Shown: positions 1 to 7,614 of the stretch, piece by piece
Layout: each line of letters begins with the position of its first letter
Numbering within the stretch: position 1 is the first letter of the stretch
Assembly: GCA_040219235.1 (NCBI GenBank)
Contig: JAVJSV010000011.1
Location: 682,001 to 746,000 of the forward strand
DNA from: Rhodospirillaceae bacterium
GTDB lineage: Bacteria > Pseudomonadota > Alphaproteobacteria > Rhodospirillales > Rhodospirillaceae
Direction: 5' to 3'
DNA length: 64,000 nucleotides
The notes under the pieces: model-generated
Told to the model about the DNA's origin: nothing
What the model saw: the letters and a program-made list of their open reading frames with translations, nothing else
Databases searched by the model: none
Program-made: the position numbers and the translations under genes

Positions 1-22
1 CTCGGCCCCTTCATAAATCCTT

Positions 23-334
23 ATGACTCAAAACGCCGACGTGCTGGCCGCACTCCAATACGTTCAAGAGGCGTATTCAAATCTAAACGCAATTGAGGGC
101 GCTGTGTTTTTACAGGTCTGTGCTGATGATGGTGTTTCCCTGCATACCTTGGCCACGCGCATGGCACTGGGGCAAAGCTCTACGATGCGCCATGTTACCT
201 CGTTAGAGGGAGGCGGGCTGGTGGCTGTTTATGCGGCAACAGAAGACAGCTTGAGGAAAACCGTCCATCTCACCAATGCGGGTAAAGATTTTAAACGGGG
301 CCTCTTTGAGAAAAGGAGTGCTTTGGCCTTTTGA
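23..334 (+). CDS. Small MarR-like winged-helix protein
   Basis: A 103-residue protein that reads as a compact winged-helix DNA-binding domain: a helix, then a helix-turn-helix segment (residues about 38-62, with LATRMALGQSSTMRHV), then a wing and the motif LTNAGKDF, which resembles the LT..G section of MarR regulators. It lacks the long N- and C-terminal dimerisation helices of full-length MarR proteins (about 140 residues). An in-frame stop lies 9 bases before the ATG, so the short N-terminus is not a window-edge effect. No clear ribosome binding site precedes the start. It converges on the TPR gene, and a shared hairpin separates them. Role as a transcription factor is inferred from fold only; the target is unknown. 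Confidence 0.55.
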   Translation: MTQNADVLAALQYVQEAYSNLNAIEGAVFLQVCADDGVSLHTLATRMALGQSSTMRHVTSLEGGGLVAVYAATEDSLRKTVHLTNAGKDFKRGLFEKRSALAF

Positions 335-344
335 AAAGGCGAGA

Positions 345-380
345 TAAAAAAACCGCCGCCAGTTGCCTGACAGCGGTTTC
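345..380 (-). terminator. Rho-independent terminator of the TonB operon
   Basis: On the minus strand a 7-bp stem (AAACCGC at 379-373 pairing with GCGGTTT at 356-350) closes a loop of about 16 bases and runs into a T-tract of seven residues. It sits 26 bases past the stop of the TPR gene, the last gene of the minus-strand operon. The AT-rich other side may let it act weakly on the converging small regulator as well. Confidence 0.6.
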
Positions 381-405
381 ATCTCTTGAAGATATGCCGT
401 GTCAA

Positions 406-1716
406 TTAAGAAGCGGCGGAAGCGATCTTCTGATCGAGGAATTTGATCCACTTCTCGGAATCTGACTTTGTATTTTTGTAGCGGGCAGAGCGCTGCATGG
501 AACGTTTAGCGGCTGCGAAGCGCTCCCGTTCCAGTTGGGAAATGCCGATCAACATCCAAACCATGCCTTCGTCATCATCGCTGAGACCCTTTTTATCGAG
601 GCTCTTCTGTAATGCTGTTTCAGCGTCGGCCCATTGCTCATCCTGAAGATATGCCTGACCGAGGCGGTAAGACAATTTGCCGTCGTCAGACCGGTCTGCC
701 GCTTCCTTAAGGGGGGGGATGGCTTTGTTGAATTCGCGGGAGTTGAAATAAGCATTGGCGAGAACTTCTAAGTTCTCGGGCTTCCGTTCAATTGTTCCGG
801 CAGAGAACCCACGTTGCATCACTTCAGCAGCTTTGATTGGGGTCTCGTGGAACATGTACATACGGGCGAGGCGAACAAGCTCGGACTCTTCGGTTATGAA
901 ACCCTGTTTGTCGGCCATAACCAGAACCGCAAAGGACTCTTGATCTTTACCCAACTCACCATAGAGTGCGGCCAATTGCAGAAAGTAAGTCTTCTTGGTG
1001 GGGAAGAAATCAACCATCACTTCAAGCAGGTCTGCACCACTGACGTAGTCTTCAAGCTCAAAGTAAGCTGCGAGCAAGAGTTGGTACCATTGTTCGCGGG
1101 GTTCCGGCTCCAAATCAATGGCTTCAATCACCAAGGGGATTGCCTGACGATATTGCTCGGTCTGGAAGTAGGCGTTTGAAAGTAAAACCAAAGCCGCAGC
1201 ATTAACGGTTTCTGCTTCGCGGCGCCATTCTTCCAGGATTCGAATGGCGTCCTGGTAGCGTTCGACGACCATATATAATTGCCCAAGATTGTACTTGGTG
1301 GATGTCACCTGGCCTTGCGGTAAGCCAATACCTTCGCTGGGATTGCTGAGGTTGATCGCATTCTGGAACGAGTCGATGGCACCAGGGTAATTTTCTTGCT
1401 CAGCGTAGAGATATGCGTAGGTCATCCAGACTGAAGCTTTTTCGTATTCGTTGGCCTTGTCATCAGCCAAGGCTTCACGAAGTTGAATGTCAGCGGTGGC
1501 GTAATCCTTAAGCTCAATGGCCTCCTGCGCCGCTGTCAGACGGTCGAAGGTTGGCTTTTTCATCGATTGAACTTTGATGGTATTTGGCTTCTCAGCCGGT
1601 TCATCCTGGGCGTAAGCGGCGTTGCCGGTAAACACCAGCTTAGGATAGTCCGCATCGCTTGCGCCAAACATGACGGCAAAGCTGACAACTCCTCCGAGAA
1701 CGGTCTTAATGCTCAT
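406..1716 (-). CDS. TPR-repeat periplasmic protein of the TonB operon
   Basis: A 436-residue protein with an N-terminal signal sequence (residues about 1-36, cleavage likely near AAYAQDEPAEK) followed by tetratricopeptide repeats through most of its length (for example the segments around residues 60-130, 145-200 and 330-410). TPR arrays are protein-interaction scaffolds, and a TPR protein commonly closes TonB2/TtpC-type operons, where it is thought to assist the transducer in the periplasm. A strong ribosome site (AGGAGG) precedes the ATG. It is the last gene of the DUF3450-ttpC-exbB-exbD-exbD-tonB run, 54 bases after tonB, and is followed by a terminator hairpin. The exact partner cannot be read from sequence. 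Confidence 0.8.
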   Translation of the reverse strand: MSIKTVLGGVVSFAVMFGASDADYPKLVFTGNAAYAQDEPAEKPNTIKVQSMKKPTFDRLTAAQEAIELKDYATADIQLREALADDKANEYEKASVWMTYAYLYAEQENYPGAIDSFQNAINLSNPSEGIGLPQGQVTSTKYNLGQLYMVVERYQDAIRILEEWRREAETVNAAALVLLSNAYFQTEQYRQAIPLVIEAIDLEPEPREQWYQLLLAAYFELEDYVSGADLLEVMVDFFPTKKTYFLQLAALYGELGKDQESFAVLVMADKQGFITEESELVRLARMYMFHETPIKAAEVMQRGFSAGTIERKPENLEVLANAYFNSREFNKAIPPLKEAADRSDDGKLSYRLGQAYLQDEQWADAETALQKSLDKKGLSDDDEGMVWMLIGISQLERERFAAAKRSMQRSARYKNTKSDSEKWIKFLDQKIASAAS

Positions 1717-1770
1717 TGGTCTTAGCCTCCTTTGTGCGACGGTAACCGCCGCGAATCATATTTGTGGCGC

Positions 1771-2391
1771 TTATTGTTCTAGCTCAAACGTAATAACGAC
1801 TTGGTTATTATAACGCCGGGCTGGGCGGCCATCGACGATTTTTGGCTTATATTTCCAGCGCGAGAGGGCGCGTTCGGCTGCCCGTTCAAAGTATCCGCTT
1901 GGCTCTGCAGCAATAACCACAATGTCTTCAACACCGCCGCTTTCTGTAATGGTGAAATCCAACTGCACCCAGCCGTTAATCCCACGAGACGCGGCCCGTT
2001 GCGGATATTGCGGTGGCACACGGACCAGGGGAATGGCATCCCCGTCTGTTGGAGCGGAAAGACCTGAGCGATCAAGGTTAAGGCCACGACCCAGGGCTGG
2101 CGCATTGATCCCGACGCCGCCCGAATCTGGGGCGGTCGTATTCGCCAGGTTCATCGGTGGCGGTGGCGGTGGTGTATCCGGCTTGTCCGGACGCTCAGGA
2201 ATGGCGCGGTCTTTGGCCTGAACGGTCTCATCACGTTCCACACGGGTGAAATCAATTGCAGCGCCCTGAACTTCTTCGGTCATGGCGTCCATGCCGTTAT
2301 TGATGAGGTAATTCATCAACCAAAACAGAGCAATGGTAACGATAACGGCTAAAGGGATGCTCATCCCGATCCGCATAGTGTTGGAATTCAT
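1771..2391 (-). CDS. tonB: TonB family energy transducer
   Basis: A 206-residue inner-membrane-anchored transducer. It has a single N-terminal membrane helix (about 9-30), an acidic linker, a short proline-rich stretch (PDTPPPPPPMN, about 72-82) and a C-terminal TonB domain (about 125-206) with the typical P.YP..A...GI.G.V.L.F.I pattern and a final strand NQVVITFEL. The family passes proton-motive energy from ExbB/ExbD to outer-membrane receptors. The proline spacer is short compared with E. coli TonB, as in TonB2-type proteins that work with TtpC. It lies directly after the two exbD genes, so it almost certainly belongs to the same complex. Confidence 0.9.
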   Translation of the reverse strand: MNSNTMRIGMSIPLAVIVTIALFWLMNYLINNGMDAMTEEVQGAAIDFTRVERDETVQAKDRAIPERPDKPDTPPPPPPMNLANTTAPDSGGVGINAPALGRGLNLDRSGLSAPTDGDAIPLVRVPPQYPQRAASRGINGWVQLDFTITESGGVEDIVVIAAEPSGYFERAAERALSRWKYKPKIVDGRPARRYNNQVVITFELEQ

Positions 2392-2476
2392 CGCTTACTC
2401 CCTATCTTTGGAGAACCGTTGTTTATAAGACGGTCTCCGGAGATGGATCCTTGGATCTGGCGGACCACTTTGTGGC

Positions 2477-2881
2477 TTATTCTTTTGACGTCGAAATCGC
2501 TGTTGCCGGCGCTCCGGCTTGGCGCACCTGGTCCATGACTTGCATCAGAACACCAGATTTAGATTTTTGGTCCGCTTGGATCACAACAGACCCAAGCGGG
2601 TTTTCGGCCAGAAGTTTCTCAACACCGGCACGCACGGCAAGGACGTCTGTTTCTTTGTTGTCCATCCATACGGAGTCACCGGGGCCAATGGCGATCAGAA
2701 TGCTGACGCGGCGTTGATCTTCTGCCGTTTCAGCATCTGGGCGTGTAATTTCAAGGCCAGCTTGTTTAACGAAGGTCGCGGTAACAATGAAGAAGATCAA
2801 CATGATGAACACAATGTCCAACATCGGCGTCATATCGACGGCGGCTTCATCTTTTTCTTTAGCTGCGAGACGGGATGCCAT
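2477..2881 (-). CDS. exbD: ExbD biopolymer transport protein (second copy)
   Basis: A 134-residue ExbD/TolR protein: a short cytoplasmic N-terminus, one membrane helix beginning MTPMLDIVFIML (about 18-40) with the conserved Asp that takes part in proton translocation, then a periplasmic domain. The start at 2881 is preferred because GGAGGAAA lies just upstream; a further in-frame ATG 57 bases upstream would overlap the preceding exbD and has no such site. It follows the first exbD by 16 bases. The two copies share almost the same DNA over the membrane helix but differ in the periplasmic domain, so they may form a heteromeric ExbD pair or recognise different partners. Confidence 0.9.
   Translation of the reverse strand: MASRLAAKEKDEAAVDMTPMLDIVFIMLIFFIVTATFVKQAGLEITRPDAETAEDQRRVSILIAIGPGDSVWMDNKETDVLAVRAGVEKLLAENPLGSVVIQADQKSKSGVLMQVMDQVRQAGAPATAISTSKE
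2769..2839. repeat. 71-base direct repeat shared by the two exbD genes
   Basis: This segment and 3190-3260 agree at 67 of 71 bases. Both encode the ExbD membrane helix. Outside it the two genes diverge strongly, so the patch marks either a duplication with strong local constraint or gene conversion. Confidence 0.8.
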
Positions 2882-2897
2882 AGGTTTCCTCCGTTCT

Positions 2898-3299
2898 CTA
2901 TTGAAGTTCGGCGATGGAAACCCCAGCCGCGCCGGCAAGGCGCGCCTGGTCCATCACACCGACCAATAAGTTGCTTTCCGATTGCGGATCCGCCTGAACA
3001 ACCACTGAACTGTCAGGGTTTTCAGCAATGAGTCGTTCCACGTTGGCGCGCACGGCACGAATATCGATGTCACGTCCTTCCATGGAAATTGTGCCGGTCT
3101 CTGAAATCGAAATCAAGATCGTCACATTTTGCTGTTCTGGCGGAGGTTGGTCGGAATCGGGACGGGTAACGTCTAACCCGCGTTCATTGACGAAGGTTGC
3201 GGTAACGATGAAGAAGATCAACATGATGAACACAATGTCCAACATGGGTGTCATATCGACTTCGGCCTCGTCTGAGCCTGCCTTATGCCGTTTTGCCAC
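2898..3299 (-). CDS. exbD: ExbD biopolymer transport protein (first copy)
   Basis: A 133-residue ExbD/TolR protein with the same layout as its neighbour: charged N-terminus (KRHKAGSDEAEVD), membrane helix from about residue 16 with the proton-path Asp in MTPMLDIVF, and a periplasmic domain of about 90 residues. It is 11 bases after the exbB gene and 16 bases before the second exbD, inside a tight operon. Two tandem exbD genes next to one TonB are less usual than the single copy in Vibrio TonB2 clusters. Whether both are needed at once is not visible from the sequence. Confidence 0.9.
   Translation of the reverse strand: MAKRHKAGSDEAEVDMTPMLDIVFIMLIFFIVTATFVNERGLDVTRPDSDQPPPEQQNVTILISISETGTISMEGRDIDIRAVRANVERLIAENPDSSVVVQADPQSESNLLVGVMDQARLAGAAGVSIAELQ
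3190..3260. repeat. Partner copy of the exbD direct repeat
   Basis: Matches 2769-2839 with four substitutions in 71 bases. It encodes the membrane helix of the first ExbD. Confidence 0.8.
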
Positions 3300-3310
3300 G
3301 AAGGCCTCCC

Positions 3311-3835
3311 TTAGTGATCAAGCTCAAGGTGGTCAGCCACCTCAAGCACTTCCGTTTGTGCCCGACGGGCGAGGCGGAAGCTGAAATACAAACCAGACAG
3401 GGCGGCGACCATGCCCGACATTGTCGGAATCGTTGCTTTAGAAACGCCGCCAGCCATGGCCCGAGCATTAGAAGAGCCTGTGATTGCCATAACGTCGAAG
3501 ACTTCGACCATGCCTGTCACAGTTCCCAGCAACCCAAACATGGGGCACAGGGCCACCAGGGTGGCGATGAAGCCAAGCCCCATGGTGGCATTTTCCCGTA
3601 CTGTCGAGATCAACTGGTTACGCACCTGATGGGCGTACCAAGACTTATGGTCTGATCGCGCATTCCATTGGTCAACAACGTCTTTGACGACCTTCTTGTG
3701 GAACACCGCGAAATAGATGAACCGCTCCATAATCAGGGCCCACATAAAGAATGTGATGACCATGATGGCGTTTAGGACCGGTCCACCTTTTTCGAGGAAC
3801 TGCTGGATCTGACTAAAGATGTCAAAATCGCCCAT
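3311..3835 (-). CDS. exbB: ExbB/TolQ-type proton channel subunit
   Basis: A 174-residue MotA/TolQ/ExbB family membrane protein. The first helix lies at about 19-44 and two further helices at about 90-165, with the family hallmark CPMFGLLGTVTGMVEVF between them. It forms the proton channel with ExbD and drives TonB. It begins one base after the stop of the TtpC-like gene and is followed by exbD. The small size (short form, no extended N-terminus) is typical of ExbB2 of TtpC-containing systems, in which the large ExbB-like TtpC is a separate subunit. Confidence 0.9.
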   Translation of the reverse strand: MGDFDIFSQIQQFLEKGGPVLNAIMVITFFMWALIMERFIYFAVFHKKVVKDVVDQWNARSDHKSWYAHQVRNQLISTVRENATMGLGFIATLVALCPMFGLLGTVTGMVEVFDVMAITGSSNARAMAGGVSKATIPTMSGMVAALSGLYFSFRLARRAQTEVLEVADHLELDH

Positions 3836-5203
3836 TTAGGACCTCTCGGCGTGGCTCGCGATGATTCCCGCGCTTTGCTCTTCAAGCACTTCAATCACGG
3901 CCTTGGAGCGGCCAGATGCGATGGAATGCAAGAGGATCAGCGGGATGGCGGCAACCAGACCAAGAACGGTCGTGATCAGCGCCTGAGAGATACCACCGGC
4001 CATCATCTTCGGGTCACCGGTACCGAACAGGGTAATCGCCTGGAAGGTCTCAATCATCCCGGTCACAGTCCCGAGCAAGCCAAGCATTGGTGAAATGGCA
4101 GCCAGCACCTTAATGGTGGACAGCCCGCGCTCAAGACTCGGCAATTCCTTAAGAATGGCATCGTCGAGTTTGAGTTGTAGGTTCTCCACATCCATCCCAC
4201 GGTTTTGCTCGTAGGTCTGCATGATGCGGCCCAGCGGGTTGTTGGTGTTGGCAGAAGAACTCTTCTTCTGCGCGCTCACCTTTGCCCCTGTAAGGGACAG
4301 GCTGACAATGCGTACCAGAGCCAAGGCAACGCCTAGAACCAACAGCGTGATGATCACGTAGCCGACCAAGCCACCTTGATCGATGCGTTCTTGCAAGGAT
4401 GGTGTCTGAACCAAGAGGCCAAGCAGTGCCCCACGTGAGGGGTCAACTGCGGCTGTCACAACACCCGATTGAGCGTTGTAGGTGTCTTCACCAGCATTGA
4501 CAAACATAGCACCGGGTTGGCGGGCGAGTTCTGTGAGACGCTGCGTTTCCGGCAAGTAATCGACGAACTTTCCGTCAGAGAGGGCTGTAAATGGTCCAAT
4601 CCGGACCACTGTATCCACCTCTTCATTGCCGTCCACCGTCACAACAGGAGCTTGGTAGCGGACTACCTGACCTTGTGCGATGGCTTCCTGCGTCAATGTC
4701 GACCAAAGCGTTATGAGTTGCTCCATTTGGGGCAGTTCTGTGCTTTGTGCTAATTGATCAATGGCGTCTTCACGTCCAGGGTATTGCGAGCTGATCAAGG
4801 ATTGGCGCAGCTGACCACGGGTATCCCCGGCGACCTGACGCACAACACCGAACAGTTCACCAAAGGCCCCAAGGCGCTCTTCAAGAACTGCTTCCAGTTC
4901 AGCCAAACGAATTTCGTTCTCTTGGAAGCTCGCTTCGAGCTGTTCACTCAGGTTTTCTTCGCGAACCACAGCCGCCTTGGCTTCGTTCAGCAGGCGCTGC
5001 TGGTTAGCTTTTTGTTGTTGGAACTCACTAATCCGGTTTTCGTTGGCCCGGTTATCGGTCGTCCGACCCTGTTGAACGCGGCCTAGCAGCTCTTGCAATG
5101 ACTGCGCGGGGGCGGATTCTTGAGCAAATGTGAGAGGAGCCGTTGAGGCCAATCCAGCGGCAATAACCGCGGCAGCTGTTAAAGTCTTGGTGAAGCGGTT
5201 CAT
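3836..5203 (-). CDS. ttpC: TtpC-like large ExbB protein with periplasmic coiled coil
   Basis: A 455-residue protein that joins a secreted N-terminal part to a MotA/TolQ/ExbB channel domain. A signal peptide (about 1-27) precedes a glutamine- and glutamate-rich coiled coil (about 35-120) and a periplasmic globular region. A membrane helix follows at about 278-302, then the TolQ-type domain (about 365-450) with ISPMLGLLGTVTGMIETF and a closing pair of helices. This architecture is that of TtpC, a required fourth component of Vibrio TonB2 systems that is thought to reach across the periplasm. The ATG overlaps the stop of the DUF3450 gene by four bases, which implies coupled translation. Confidence 0.85.
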   Translation of the reverse strand: MNRFTKTLTAAAVIAAGLASTAPLTFAQESAPAQSLQELLGRVQQGRTTDNRANENRISEFQQQKANQQRLLNEAKAAVVREENLSEQLEASFQENEIRLAELEAVLEERLGAFGELFGVVRQVAGDTRGQLRQSLISSQYPGREDAIDQLAQSTELPQMEQLITLWSTLTQEAIAQGQVVRYQAPVVTVDGNEEVDTVVRIGPFTALSDGKFVDYLPETQRLTELARQPGAMFVNAGEDTYNAQSGVVTAAVDPSRGALLGLLVQTPSLQERIDQGGLVGYVIITLLVLGVALALVRIVSLSLTGAKVSAQKKSSSANTNNPLGRIMQTYEQNRGMDVENLQLKLDDAILKELPSLERGLSTIKVLAAISPMLGLLGTVTGMIETFQAITLFGTGDPKMMAGGISQALITTVLGLVAAIPLILLHSIASGRSKAVIEVLEEQSAGIIASHAERS

Positions 5204-6012
5204 TGTGCATTCTCCGGAGCATCGATCGGCAATATTAGGAGGTCAGGTGCAGCCTGCTCGCGGGCAACAGACAGAGCTTTTTTCACTGAGGAAATAAAGC
5301 TGGTGTCGATGGCTTCCCATGTCCGATTTTTCTGGTTCCAGCGGGCAAGCTCGGCATCGTCTAATGTTTTATAGAACAAAGCCACACGGCCAACGCGAAG
5401 GAAATCAACCGTCAACTGACGACCATCAGTTGTATTAACTGTGCCGCGAACGCCTTCAATGGTCCGACCGTATTCATTTTCGATCTGATAGGCTTCGAGC
5501 ACCCGGCGGAATTTTTCAGCTGGGCTGGCATCGGCGCGTTGCATAAGTGCTTGCAGGTTTTTAACGCGATTGCGGCGCTCTTCAATAAGGAAGGGGACAT
5601 CCAGCTCAACAAAGTCTGCCAAACCATCAACCATACGCAGCATCAAAGGCACAACTTCACGGTCAATTGTCGTTACGCGGTCAATGTCACGTTGAACAAC
5701 AATAATTTCGGCGTTCTGAGCATCAATCAACTCGCTGAGTTGTTTGTTGTAGACGCGAAGCGTGTCCAGTTGCTGCAGAACAGCTTTGTACTCGGATTCG
5801 AGATCAGCAGTTTCATCATCAAGAGTGTTGATGCGCTCTTGCGCCGTAACACCCTCGGCCTGAGCCGTTTGGACTTCCCGGATATTTGATTCCAGAGCCT
5901 GAGCGCGGGCGTTTGACAAGGTAATTGGTGATAAGACCAGTGCCAACGCGAGGCTGGAGGCCAAAACAGCCCCGTTACGGGCTGACAATAAATTTTCGAT
6001 AGCGTTCCGCAT
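5200..6012 (-). CDS. DUF3450 periplasmic coiled-coil protein, first gene of the TonB operon
   Basis: A 270-residue exported protein. After a signal peptide (about 1-38, ending near SNARAQA) comes a long helical coiled-coil segment (about 42-120: leucine, glutamate and glutamine in heptads) and a mixed C-terminal domain with FYKTLDDAELARWN. DUF3450 proteins are regularly encoded just before TtpC-like genes, and together they are thought to form a periplasmic accessory to TonB energisation; the biochemical role is unproven. A good ribosome site (AAGGGGA) precedes the ATG at 6012. Its upstream region (6013-6399) must carry the operon promoter. Confidence 0.85.
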   Translation of the reverse strand: MRNAIENLLSARNGAVLASSLALALVLSPITLSNARAQALESNIREVQTAQAEGVTAQERINTLDDETADLESEYKAVLQQLDTLRVYNKQLSELIDAQNAEIIVVQRDIDRVTTIDREVVPLMLRMVDGLADFVELDVPFLIEERRNRVKNLQALMQRADASPAEKFRRVLEAYQIENEYGRTIEGVRGTVNTTDGRQLTVDFLRVGRVALFYKTLDDAELARWNQKNRTWEAIDTSFISSVKKALSVAREQAAPDLLILPIDAPENAQ

Positions 6013-6399
6013 GTGTGCGGTCCCCTTTTCCCTAACAGTGTTTACCGAATCTCGCCCTTTGTAGAGAGGTCGTTATGATTCGCACAAAGCTGACCACAAT
6101 CCCCTCGTGATCAGCGCGACAGTATCCATGGACCACCGCCCGCATATGAATCAACCATTTATTCGTGATGCGCTAAGCGAATCGCTTTAATTTCACATCG
6201 TTGAACGAAATTTGCAGTTTTAAGACCAAATCAAGAGGAAATATTATGTCGTTTGGAGCCTATGAGACTGCATGGTTTTAAGACGATTCGCTTGCAACGT
6301 TCCTTGGAGACGGAGTGTTATAAGCTGATGAAACATATCACTCACAGGTGAATCGAGCATGTACGTCCAGCTTGTGAACATTGATTAGGTGAATATTCG
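6013..6399. other. Divergent intergenic region of the TonB operon and a secreted protein gene
   Basis: 387 bases with no credible gene. It must hold the promoters of the minus-strand TonB operon and the plus-strand gene at 6400. A 13-base inverted repeat (AAGCGAATCGCTT, 6175-6187) stands out, and the related half-site GATTCGC recurs near 6076 and 6285, so this could be an operator. No convincing Fur-box palindrome was recognised by eye, although iron control would be expected for a TonB system. Confidence 0.4.
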
Positions 6400-6951
6400 A
6401 TGCGTAATCATTTTTTTAGCGCGTTTAATCCTTTTTTACAGCGAGGGATTGTCGGCCTGATGGTGGTCGTGTGTGGTGTCCTGTTTGGCTCCATAGCGGG
6501 ACTCGGGGGCATCCAGCAGGCCAAAGCCGACGTTTCTGGTCCGGTTTGTGTTGAAAATGGCAGTGTGATCTCGGTCAATGGGCGGCGTCATTCTGGAACC
6601 TGCGTCGATGGCACGGTTGTGCGGCTATATGGCGTCAAAGCCCCTCCTTTAGACCAGAACTGTCAGATTGGCGGCGATGAAGTCTGGCGTTGCGGGCTGG
6701 CGTCTGCGGCGGCCTTGCTCCAAGCGGTGCAAGGGCGGCAAGTCGAGTGTCGGGGCAATTCCAACGACAATAAAGGCCGGCTCGTAGCGATTTGTTTTGT
6801 GTCGGGACGCAGCCTTAATCAATTTATGGTTGAAATGGGCTGGGCAAGCGCGGATAAGGCAGTTTCCAGCATGTTCCTGGACTTCGAGGTTGAGGCACGC
6901 GCCACCAAACGCGGACTGTGGAGCAGCAATTACCAGCCTCGATCAGACTAA
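6400..6951 (+). CDS. Secreted staphylococcal-nuclease-fold protein, probably not catalytic
   Basis: A 183-residue protein with an N-terminal signal anchor or peptide (about 15-44, ending near AKADVSG) and an SNase-like OB-fold domain (about 55-175). The strand VVRLYGVKAPP corresponds to the RL..VDTPE motif of micrococcal nuclease, but the metal-ligand Asp and the catalytic Glu are replaced by Lys and Pro. The later Arg (DNKGRLVAI) is kept. Extra cysteines (four or more in the domain) suggest disulfides. Loss of catalytic residues points to a binding rather than cutting role, as in some ExoI-like relatives. The ATG at 6400 has AGGTGA upstream. A terminator hairpin follows. Confidence 0.75.
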   Translation: MRNHFFSAFNPFLQRGIVGLMVVVCGVLFGSIAGLGGIQQAKADVSGPVCVENGSVISVNGRRHSGTCVDGTVVRLYGVKAPPLDQNCQIGGDEVWRCGLASAAALLQAVQGRQVECRGNSNDNKGRLVAICFVSGRSLNQFMVEMGWASADKAVSSMFLDFEVEARATKRGLWSSNYQPRSD

Positions 6952-6961
6952 ATTATGCTGC

Positions 6962-6986
6962 CCAAGCGTCATTTAAGCTTGGTTTT
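6962..6986 (+). terminator. Terminator after the SNase-like gene
   Basis: CCAAGC (6962-6967) and GCTTGG (6977-6982) form a 6-bp stem with a 9-base loop, followed by TTTT. It starts 11 bases past the stop at 6951 and runs through the stop codon of the converging marR gene. Confidence 0.6.
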
Positions 6987-7416
6987 CAGAGGATTTGAGA
7001 TTCTCGATCATTTTACCGATGAGATGAAAGGCCATATCCTGCTCGCCGCCTGAAAGCCCCGCCAGGGCTTGTGTCGGCACGTGACGAGCGGTTTCCATCA
7101 AGTCATCCTTAAACCCTATAGCGCGGTCGGTCAGGTAAATCCTGGCCCGCCGCTTATCTGAGGCATCCGCTTCCCGTCGTATCAGACCATCCCGCTCCAT
7201 GCGATTGAGTGTGTTGGCCATGGTGGGTTGTTCGACATTAATGCGCTTGCACAGGTCAGCTTGGGTGAGGCCATCTTGTTGATACAGCATAACCAGTGCC
7301 GGAAACTGGCCGGGCAGCACCTTGTAAGCGGCCATCTCCGACTCCAAGACGCGATCAAACAGCCGGCTCAGCAGGCCGATTTGATATCCCAAGGCATCTT
7401 GTCGGCGTATGGCCAT
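6973..7416 (-). CDS. MarR family transcriptional regulator
   Basis: A 147-residue full-length MarR protein. The N-terminal helices (about 8-35) form the dimer interface, and the winged helix lies at about 52-105: LTQADLCKRINVEQPTMAN as helix-turn-helix, then the wing DASDKRRARIYLTDR, the best-conserved MarR signature. These proteins usually repress their own promoter and neighbours and respond to small aromatic compounds. The gene is alone on the minus strand. The 198 bases before it contain a 16-base perfect palindrome and repeated half-sites, good operator candidates. The regulated target could be itself or the lipoprotein and hydratase genes beyond. The effector is unknown. Confidence 0.9.
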   Translation of the reverse strand: MAIRRQDALGYQIGLLSRLFDRVLESEMAAYKVLPGQFPALVMLYQQDGLTQADLCKRINVEQPTMANTLNRMERDGLIRREADASDKRRARIYLTDRAIGFKDDLMETARHVPTQALAGLSGGEQDMAFHLIGKMIENLKSSENQA

Positions 7417-7490
7417 GGTCTGCTCCCCCTAAAGGCGTTAAAATGTATCTGGAAGTCCGCTATAAACGAGTCGGCCTCCATTTCATGTTC

Positions 7491-7550
7491 TGGAGTTTTG
7501 TAACTCCATCGCATGCCCCGGAATTCTGAGAACTCCATTGCATGCAATGG
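7491..7550. promoter_or_regulatory. Candidate MarR operator cluster
   Basis: A perfect 16-base palindrome CCATTGCATGCAATGG lies at 7535-7550. Its left half with flank, AACTCCAT(T/C)GCATGC, occurs twice as a direct repeat (7502-7516 and 7531-7545, 29 bases apart), and TGGAGTT (7491-7497) faces AACTCCA (7502-7508) as a further inverted repeat. Size and symmetry suit a dimeric winged-helix regulator, and the marR start is about 75-130 bases away. Assignment is by position only. Confidence 0.5.
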
Positions 7551-7614
7551 GTATTAGCTCAGCTAGATCAGGTTGAACATCCCCCAGTTGCCGCGAGTTG
7601 TTCGGAGCTTCTGA

